Shown here piece after piece: positions 1 through 6,300 of a stretch of DNA of 10,576 nt. A model generated the notes under the pieces. That model saw nothing but the letters and a program-made list of their open reading frames with translations, ran no database searches and was not told where the DNA came from. Positions within the stretch are counted from its first letter, which is position 1. The number at the start of each line of letters is the position of its first letter. The DNA lies in NCBI RefSeq assembly GCF_030651615.1, contig NZ_JAUSCG010000225.1:1-10576 (forward strand), written 5' to 3'. This stretch comes from Methanocalculus sp. Its GTDB lineage: Archaea; Halobacteriota; Methanomicrobia; Methanomicrobiales; Methanocorpusculaceae. A program made the translations under genes and the position numbers.

Positions 1-98
1 CCCGGACTCATTCCGAACCCGGCAGTTAAGTCCACCTGCGTCGAATATTGTACTGAGGTACGAGAGTCCTCGGGAACTATTCAACGCTGCCAATACCA
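1..98 (+). rRNA. 5S ribosomal RNA, 3' part (5' end cut by window edge)
   Basis: The first bases carry the conserved 5S loop B/C core (CCGGACTCATTCCGAACCCGG, seen at 2-22 allowing for family variation) followed by GTTAAGTCC, then the loop E/helix IV region GTACTGAGGTACGAGAGTCCTCGGGAAC at about 50-77 and a terminal strand GCTGCCAATACC at 86-97. This order is that of archaeal 5S rRNA. The 5' strand of helix I and part of helix II/III lie outside the window, so the 3' end at about 98 is an estimate; helix I pairing cannot be checked. It is probably the last gene of an rRNA operon entering from the left; 16S and 23S are not visible here. Confidence 0.93.
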
Positions 99-142
99 CC
101 CCCCTAGTATGAAAATCAATTCTTCTGATTACCTTTACACAC

Positions 143-165
143 GACGCTTGCGTCTGTTGTTCTCT
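143..165 (+). terminator. Possible 5S/rRNA operon end signal
   Basis: A short inverted repeat, GACGC-TT-GCGTC (143-154), is followed by a T-rich tract (153-165) about 45 bases after the 5S end. The usable stem is only 4-5 base pairs, and archaeal termination depends more on T-rich tracts than on hairpins, so this is a weak call. Confidence 0.25.
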
Positions 166-202
166 CCGATGCATTACCCTTACATTTTAACTTCATTCTA
201 AT

Positions 203-218
203 GATGCAATTGTGCATC
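203..218. repeat. Perfect 6-bp inverted repeat with 4-base loop
   Basis: GATGCA (203-208) and TGCATC (213-218) are exact reverse complements around a 4-base loop. The flanks (AAT before, CATT after) extend the pairing with one bulge. Its role is unknown. It could be an RNA hairpin or a dimeric protein site, or chance in AT-rich spacer. Confidence 0.3.
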
Positions 219-440
219 CATTCCCGTATTATCCTCTGAATTGACCATATCTCTTCTCTTAAACACTTACAACCAGCAGGACTACCACATTCCTAACGGG
301 AATAGAACTTCTTCTGAACGCTCTCACATCTCAAAAAAAGATGAATTGGGGGTCGTAATAATGAGTCGCGGTGACTTGTACCAGAGCAGGGGATTATGCG
401 GATCTCCTGGTATGCTCCGGCATTACATACTCTCACGGCA

Positions 441-451
441 GGATATATAAA
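441..451 (+). promoter_or_regulatory. TATA-box-like element pointing into the helicase 3' end
   Basis: The + strand reads GGATATATAAAG at 441-452, a good archaeal TATA box. A start site about 25 bases downstream would lie near 470, producing RNA antisense to the end of the helicase gene. No + strand gene of normal size follows, only a 37-codon GTG frame at 467-580 preceded by AAGGAG at 455-460. The box could equally be chance in an AT-rich spacer. Confidence 0.25.
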
Positions 452-466
452 GAAAAGGAGCGGGGG

Positions 467-580
467 GTGAAAGTAAAAAAAAAAGTGTTAGTTCTTGCTA
501 TCGACTTTTGTCATTTCAACTTCGAAGCCCCGGATCGTCCGGTCCTTCATAATCTCGATGATCTCACGGATCCGATCTGA
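467..580 (+). CDS. Speculative 37-codon ORF antisense to helicase 3' end
   Basis: A GTG at 467 is preceded at a normal distance by AAGGAG (455-460), and a TATA-like box lies at 441-451. The frame runs to TGA at 578-580 and would encode a peptide with a lysine-rich N-terminus (MKVKKKVLVLAIDF). From 488 on it lies entirely antisense to the helicase gene, and the lysine run comes from the A10 tract that is best explained as the helicase T-tract terminator. I recognise no family. It is recorded because start signal and promoter-like element coincide. A spurious frame is the more likely explanation. Confidence 0.12.
   Translation: MKVKKKVLVLAIDFCHFNFEAPDRPVLHNLDDLTDPI
475..487 (-). terminator. 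T10 tract terminating the helicase transcript
   Basis: On the minus strand the helicase stop codon TAA (490-488) is followed after three bases by ten consecutive T residues (484-475). An oligo-T run right after a stop codon is a typical archaeal transcription end signal. There is no strong hairpin before it. Confidence 0.6.
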
Positions 581-2071
581 GGGGACATCTACATAGGAGA
601 AGTTATCAAATATCTCAATGGCTCCAATAGAACGACCTGGTAATCCGGTTTCGCCAGCAATCGCACCAACGATGTCTTTTGCTCTGATCTGCCTGTCCTT
701 TCCGATATTGATGCGGATACGTGCCATTCCAGGCTCAATAGCTCCACCTTCATTATCAAATGTCCGCTCTTCGGTATCCCTTCCGCCGAGATGAATCTTC
801 ATTAATGCGGTTGCGATCTCTATACAGGTTATTCCATCCTCAAGTGCCTGTTCAACATAAGGTATGAAACGTTCGCCAAGACCGGTGAGGTTGACTTCTT
901 TGACCCTGTCCATGAGTAATTTTGCCTGAGACTCTTCGACATCACTTGAGGTCGGGATGGGAATCCGTGCGATCTTGACATTTGCAAACCTCTGGATTTC
1001 ACGAAGCTTGTAGATCTCTTTTGGAGCAACAAACGATATAGAGGTGCCTGCTCTTCCCGCGCGGGCAGTTCTACCAATCCGGTGGATGTAGTATTCAACA
1101 TCCTGAGGGACATCGTAGTTGAAGACGGTGTCAATCTCACTGATGTCAAGACCACGTGCTGCTACATCGGTTGCGATAAGGATATCTATGGATCCTTTTC
1201 TGAACTTTCCCATCACGCGATCACGCTGGGCCTGTTTCATGTCTCCATGAAGGGCATCGGCGAAATATCCCCGTGCCTGGAGCCGTGAAGTTACATCATC
1301 GACTGCACGCTTTGTGTTACAGAAGACCATTGCAAGTTCGGGATTGTAGATATCAATCAATTTACAGAGAACGTCAAGCTTCTCTCGTTCTTTAACTTCG
1401 ATATAACACTGTTCGATCTGAGGAACAGTCATCTCTCCATGGGTGACTTTGATGAATTTTGGCTGTTTCTGATATCTCTTTGAGAGATCAAGGATAGCCT
1501 GAGGCATCGTCGCCGAGAAGAGGAGGGTCTGTCGGGTCTTTGGAGTAACGCTCAGAATCTTTGCAATGTCATCTCTAAATCCCATGTCAAGCATCTGATC
1601 TGCCTCATCAAGGACAGCAAACCTGATATTTGCGAGAGAGAGAGTCTTTCGCTCAAGGTGATCCATGATCCGCCCTGGGGTTCCAATGACGATCTGGGCG
1701 CCTGCCCTGAGTGCGCGGAATTGTCTATCGATCGGCTGGCCGCCATAGACGGGTACAATCGAGAGCCCTTTCTTAAACTGGCCAAAGCGAGCGAACTCTT
1801 CTGCGATTTGAATCGCCAGTTCCCGTGTCGGGGCAAGGACAAGTGCCTGAACCTCGCGGCTTCCGGCATCGATCATGTCAATTAATGGTACACCGAATGC
1901 GGCTGTTTTTCCAGTTCCTGTCTGTGCCTGTCCGGTGATATCAAGTCCCTCAAGGATCAGCGGAATACCCATTGCCTGGATTGGTGTCGCCTCTTCAAAG
2001 CCCATATCACGAACGGCCTTGAGGAGGTCCTCGGATATTGAAAAATCAGAAAATTTCTTACGTTCTTCCAT
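488..2071 (-). CDS. DEAD-box RNA helicase with C-terminal DbpA/CsdA-type RNA-binding domain
   Basis: ATP-dependent RNA helicase, 527 residues, expected to be cytoplasmic and to remodel structured RNA or ribosome assembly intermediates. All core motifs are visible: Q motif (G24-F25 to Q32), motif I AQTGTGKT at 49-56, Ia PTRELA at 81-86, GG at 110-111, TPGR at 131-134, DEAD at 155-158, SAT at 186-188, the motif V region ATDVAARGLD at 300-309, and motif VI HRIGRTARAGR at 330-340. A spacer follows, and residues about 449-522 match the DbpA/CsdA RNA-binding fold (RINIGKDR start, then GLPGRSIGAIEIFD and the YVDVP strand). In bacteria this domain type is found in DbpA, which recognises 23S rRNA, and in the cold-shock helicase DeaD/CsdA; the exact target here is inferred. 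The ATG at 2071 is chosen because an in-frame stop lies three codons upstream and the FSDF start is typical of the family. No Shine-Dalgarno sits at normal distance from it. The gene is monocistronic and converges on the 5S rRNA. Confidence 0.95.
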   Translation of the reverse strand: MEERKKFSDFSISEDLLKAVRDMGFEEATPIQAMGIPLILEGLDITGQAQTGTGKTAAFGVPLIDMIDAGSREVQALVLAPTRELAIQIAEEFARFGQFKKGLSIVPVYGGQPIDRQFRALRAGAQIVIGTPGRIMDHLERKTLSLANIRFAVLDEADQMLDMGFRDDIAKILSVTPKTRQTLLFSATMPQAILDLSKRYQKQPKFIKVTHGEMTVPQIEQCYIEVKEREKLDVLCKLIDIYNPELAMVFCNTKRAVDDVTSRLQARGYFADALHGDMKQAQRDRVMGKFRKGSIDILIATDVAARGLDISEIDTVFNYDVPQDVEYYIHRIGRTARAGRAGTSISFVAPKEIYKLREIQRFANVKIARIPIPTSSDVEESQAKLLMDRVKEVNLTGLGERFIPYVEQALEDGITCIEIATALMKIHLGGRDTEERTFDNEGGAIEPGMARIRINIGKDRQIRAKDIVGAIAGETGLPGRSIGAIEIFDNFSYVDVPSDRIREIIEIMKDRTIRGFEVEMTKVDSKN

Positions 2072-2072
2072 T

Positions 2073-2114
2073 CTATACTATGTCGCTCTCTGAAGACTTA
2101 TCACCTTGGGTCAT
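2073..2114 (-). CDS. Possible 13-residue leader ORF ending 1 base before the helicase start
   Basis: An ATG at 2114 opens a 14-codon frame (MTQGDKSSESDIV, stop TAG at 2075-2073). One base separates the stop from the helicase ATG, the geometry of translational coupling or reinitiation. The only good Shine-Dalgarno-like element of the leader, AAGGTGAT at 2107-2100, lies inside this frame and 28 bases from the helicase start. The leader frame has no clear ribosome site of its own but would start close to the predicted transcript 5' end (about 2130). So short a frame may be chance. A one-base sequencing or start-site error could also explain it. Confidence 0.25.
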   Translation of the reverse strand: MTQGDKSSESDIV

Positions 2115-2150
2115 CACATTAAAAAAACATGTTGAAATTCTGTAGATGAT

Positions 2151-2162
2151 GCTATAAATAGG
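2151..2162 (-). promoter_or_regulatory. TATA box of the helicase gene
   Basis: On the minus strand CTATTTATAG (2161-2152) lies about 85 bases upstream of the helicase ATG. With usual archaeal spacing the start site would be near 2130, giving a leader of roughly 60 bases. The element is almost palindromic, so direction alone is ambiguous, but no + strand gene follows. Rest of the 2072-2267 spacer: the T-tract end signal of the upstream gene (2249-2265) and otherwise nothing recognised. Confidence 0.5.
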
Positions 2163-2248
2163 TGTATAGTCCCCTTCTTAGGATTGGTATGTATGGAGAT
2201 GTACATTGTTAATTATTCTCTTCTAAATGTCGGAAATGCTGTTGGAAT

Positions 2249-2267
2249 CAAAAAAATGAAAAAAATA
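2249..2267 (-). terminator. Double T7 tract ending the surface-protein operon
   Basis: Directly after the TAA stop (2270-2268), the minus strand has two runs of seven T (2265-2259 and 2256-2250) separated by CA. This fits archaeal oligo-T termination and separates the two-gene surface operon from the helicase transcript. Confidence 0.6.
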
Positions 2268-3371
2268 TTACTGCCGCCGGAGTAGTAGGAATCCAGCAGC
2301 TGCAACTATGGCAATGCCAATAACAATGATGATTGTAATCGATGGAAAGTCTTGTCTGGCTTCTGTACCGGGTTCACCCGGACTGATATCTGCATCCGCG
2401 CGTGTCAATGGCTCTTTAGTGATAGACGGTATTACCACAGCTCTCTCACTTTCATCCAATGTTGATAAAACCTCAAGTCCCGGGATCGGGGTGGATAGTG
2501 GAGTTTGGGTGACAACGACATTGAATCCTCCACCCGCTCCTCCTCCTCCGCTGGGTTTTGAACCAGGTATTCCTAGGAGAGCGAAGGTGGAGAAGTGGTC
2601 TGTCTCTCCCCACGCAACGTTTTTGGCGGTGTCAACACCGCCAGGGAGCTGCACCCACGAGTTGCCCCCATTCCACCAGTAGACCCGGATGGAGTTCTCA
2701 TCTGTACCGATTACATCACTATCGGAATAGTGAACTTTAATGATCACCTTCTGGATATTCTGATTTACGATAGAACTTGTTATCTCGGCAAACCGGCCAA
2801 TAGCATTGTTACCTGATGGGATCGGCTGGTTATCGGGCGCCGCTGTAAAGAGTGTGAAAATAAGGGTTTCGCTCTGGAAATCTCCTATTGTCGTCAGGAC
2901 CACTGAAACATCATCTGTCTCGATTGTGACTGGCTGACCATCTGTTGTTGTGACGGGACGGGTCGTGCTCCGATCAGGACGCTCTTTTGGGAGCTCTTTC
3001 TCAGCGTTGAGTGTCAGGTTTGAGACACAACCACTTTCAAAGATCGCTGATTCTAGAGCCCGTACACCATCGATATAGAAGATGATCTCATCACCTGGAT
3101 TGAGAAAGGGATCCCAGACGATCAGTTTATCGCCGCCCCCATACTCTGTTCCATACTGACCAGGCAGAGTTGTGGTGATCGTTCCAATGGGGTTGCCTTT
3201 TGCTGATGCAATGACGATCAACCCTCCAGGTGTATTTGAGCCATCAACATTGTATATTGGCCCATAGAAGGCATGGGGGATGGTTGACGGAGCATTGCCA
3301 TCTGCAAGTGTGGGGACTGCCAGCAAGGTAGAGATGAGCAGTATCGTGATGATCTGTAGGGTTCGGTTCAT
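2268..3371 (-). CDS. Secreted, C-terminally membrane-anchored surface protein with HFSTFAL-type domain
   Basis: A 367-residue exported protein of unknown function. Residues 1-23 form a signal peptide (short basic N-end, hydrophobic core, cleavage near LADG). Residues about 30-122 form a beta-rich domain beginning HAFYGPIYNVDG with several glycines, a type common in archaeal surface proteins. Residues about 145-266 form a second beta domain ending in YWWNGGNSWVQLP (231-243) and ETDHFSTFALLG (257-268), resembling domains placed near the anchor of methanogen surface proteins (the 'PGF-pre-PGF' style). A Gly-rich hinge (275-282) and a Thr/Pro linker (285-300) follow, then a transmembrane helix at about 344-363 ending LLLRRQ. 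No PGF tripeptide is seen before the helix, so archaeosortase processing is not indicated. The ATG at 3371 has a GAGGAT ribosome site 6-8 bases upstream. It starts 2 bases after the stop of the beta-helix gene, so translation is probably coupled. A scaffold or anchor role for that protein is inference. Confidence 0.85.
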   Translation of the reverse strand: MNRTLQIITILLISTLLAVPTLADGNAPSTIPHAFYGPIYNVDGSNTPGGLIVIASAKGNPIGTITTTLPGQYGTEYGGGDKLIVWDPFLNPGDEIIFYIDGVRALESAIFESGCVSNLTLNAEKELPKERPDRSTTRPVTTTDGQPVTIETDDVSVVLTTIGDFQSETLIFTLFTAAPDNQPIPSGNNAIGRFAEITSSIVNQNIQKVIIKVHYSDSDVIGTDENSIRVYWWNGGNSWVQLPGGVDTAKNVAWGETDHFSTFALLGIPGSKPSGGGGAGGGFNVVVTQTPLSTPIPGLEVLSTLDESERAVVIPSITKEPLTRADADISPGEPGTEARQDFPSITIIIVIGIAIVAAAGFLLLRRQ

Positions 3372-3373
3372 GC

Positions 3374-6300
3374 TTAATCCTCAAAAATATTGGGTATGTA
3401 TAGATCCCAGAACCACACTGGCATTGGGAGGGGGGTTGTTGAGAATCCGGCAAGAAGATCCTGATTCTCCATATAGATCCAGTACCCTCGTGTTGCATCT
3501 ATACCGGGGATATGTTCATATTCATTTCTGGTAAAGACCCAGGTATCAGGATTAATCGCTGGAGAAATGACGATGTTGTATCCGGTCTTCCCATCTGCCG
3601 TCTCCTCAACAGAGGCAAGTGCCTTTATAACTGATATAGAATAGGGTTCTCCCCACCAGAGATATTTGTCATCGATTGGTTCATTCAGTTCAAACAGATC
3701 ATATGCCGGACCGATCAGGTTCCATCCCCTATTCAGATTCCGCACAGGTGGACCTGTTATCTCGGGACTGATTTGAACCGGAAGACGATCGTAATTGTTC
3801 ATCCGGATATAGATCGCGTCAAGTGGATAGATTTGTGTAGTATCAGTTACCTGAACCCACCGTTGGTTGATTGGGTTCCATGAATAGGCGATTGCATAAT
3901 CAAGCCCGTCACCGGATTCGGTGATTGATTTCCAGGAGTTATCTTCCAGCGCCAGTGGGAATGAAAGGGTATTCCACCCTGGATTAAGGCCGCTTCGGTA
4001 ATCATCACCACCAATGAAGGGAGAACCGATCTCAATGCCAAAGTAGGATTTTCCGGTCTCCTTCACTTCATCTGAAGACCTTGTCAGCCAGGGTTCATAG
4101 AACGTGGTTCCCATGACCGCGCTCCCTATCCCTGGACCAATACCGGATGGACCGCTTTCATCGCCCCACCAGTTGTGGGAGGCAAATGGCTGGGAGATCC
4201 CTTCTTCATCATAATATGGGAGACCTATATAGCCATTATAGATGTTGTTGAAGGTCGCATCACCTCCAATAGAGAGAATACCCAGATGCAGGATAACTCC
4301 AATATCTTCAATTTCGACCCTGTCACCATGCACATTGGCTACCATTATTGCATATATAACTCCATCCACCGTGTTTCCATCGATATATGAGGGAGCAAGG
4401 CTGACAATACCGGCATCAACTGTGATCATGGCGATCATAACGCCAGCATTCTCAAGAAGTTCTTCAGTCACGGCATTAGTCAGACTTATTGAACCTGAAT
4501 TGGTGAAGATATCATTATTGGCTATATTTGATTGTGACGTCAGTATTCCAGCAGAAATGGCAACTCCTATATTCGCTGCTCCAGCACCCGGATGAGTGTA
4601 CCTGTCACTTTGTATGCTATCGAGATAGCGTTCCTCAACAATTGCCTGAGCCAGACTGATCTGTTGTGCTGTTACATCAATAGTATTATCCAAAATAACT
4701 GCTTCCGGTGCGACTATCCCAAAACTTGCCGCGGCACTTGCAGCACCAGAGAGTGCGGTTGATGACCCATCAAGGGGCGGAGTAAGTTCTTCACTAGAAC
4801 TTGAAGCAACCAGGACTGTATTATAAATAGTGATGTTGTTACCCCTGATGAGATTTTCTATCTCTTCCGGATCTTTGATAGAAAGCTGATAATCATGTTC
4901 TCCACTAAGGATTGTATCTGGATCGAGCACAATACCTGTTGCCAGACCAGCCATCCCTGCAGCACTGAGGGCCATCCTGTCTTTTATTCTATTTAAAGAC
5001 GTAACCATCGCCACATTGCTCTGCTCAATTCTGATCTCATTATTTGTGATGTATTCATCTTCTGCATCTGCGATGATCCCCATTGAGATGATCAGATGTC
5101 CTGATGCTGCTACTGCATCCGAAAGTTCACTCTCTCCACCACGGGAGGCGGTCAGAAACTGACCATTATTTTCAATCGAAATGTTGTTATCAGATATGGT
5201 AATGGTATCGGCTATTACCCGAATCCCGAAGGTTGAGATCATCCCGGCGGAGACTGCTACGGTATCATTTACCATACGTTCTTCATTGTCTGTCAGCGAT
5301 ATACTTGCCACATCATTCATGAGAGTAAATTCATTTCCATTGATCTCCATATCCCCTTCAGCATATGCAAGGAGACCGTAACTGACTGAAACCGGTATAG
5401 CAGCTGAGACATATGACTCATTTAAAAACTCAAATGGCTCCTCATTCTGGAGAATGGTGATATATTCGAGGATATTTTCTGACATCTTCGAATCTTCTAA
5501 AAAGAGTTTCTGATCCTCTGCATATCTGGCAAGGACGTGCCCATCTCCGCTCAGGACTGCATCTTTAATAGCTGATCTGTCCAGTTCAGGAAGGTTCTGC
5601 CATTCATCTTTATTTTCATTAATGAGGTTCTGAAGGAATGCTTTTTCCATCTGATCGCTTCTGAAGAGCCGATCGATAAGTCCGACACCCGGACAGGTAT
5701 CGTTGAGTGCTCTTTCGATAGGAGGGTTTAGTCCGCTATTGGCTTGTATAATTATGTCCTGGAATACCGGTACATAATTATTGCAGATAACCGGATTGAG
5801 TACATCTTCGAGTATTATCCCAACGGTTGTTACCCGGACATGTATGATGGAGATCTCTTCAATCGACATCTCTAATAATGACCTGGTATTATCCAGTGAT
5901 GATCTTTTCTGATCTGTATGAATATATGGTGTAAGATCAGTCATACTATCTGAGAGTACAGCATTCTTTTTGTTGACAAGAGCAGTGTATCGCTCCTGCA
6001 TCTCGGGTTTCATGATCTCTTCTGCAAAGAACTCCTCTTCATAGGGGAGCTGACCGGCAAGAGCAATTGACTTGGCTGCGACAATAACCGAGTTACCGGA
6101 TATGAGCGGGCTGGAAATGATCTCACTTAACCCCCCATGTAAATGAATACCTGAGATGGTGAGTTCCTCTTCAACACCTGTGTAGGAGGTATCTTCAGAT
6201 GAATTCTGATAAGCAACGACAGTTCCGAGGATCTGTATTACATTATCCAGGATTTCAGGCTTATCGCTCCTTGCGATCTCAAAGCCGGAAATAATACCGC

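Larger units (their letters stand above)
99..487. other. Gene-poor interval between 5S rRNA and helicase 3' end
   Basis: About 390 bases separate the 5S end from the convergent helicase stop codon. I see no tRNA cloverleaf and no convincing protein gene. Small inverted repeats are present: GACGC/GCGTC at 143-154 followed by a T-rich stretch (possible weak end signal for the rRNA transcript), GATGCA/TGCATC at 203-218, ATTCC/GGAAT at 289-303 and TACCAG/CTGGTA at 379-412. A 29-codon ATG frame at 361-450 follows a G-rich run at 348-352 but has no recognisable product. The first half is pyrimidine-rich on the + strand. Confidence 0.6.

Noticed and set aside
99..487. tRNA gene after 5S, as found behind some archaeal rRNA operons
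   Set aside because: I looked on both strands for a T-arm (GTTCRA) and anticodon arm at the right spacing and saw none.
829..1155. 108-codon minus-strand frame inside the helicase gene
   Set aside because: It lies wholly within the helicase coding sequence in another frame, has no family features and no start signal; it is a shadow.
2308..2682. 124-codon + strand frame opposite the surface protein, Pro-rich in the middle
   Set aside because: The proline run is simply the reverse strand of the Gly-rich hinge of the real minus-strand gene.
2268..3371. PGF-CTERM archaeosortase substrate
   Set aside because: The C-terminus has a membrane helix and basic end but no PGF-type tripeptide before the helix.
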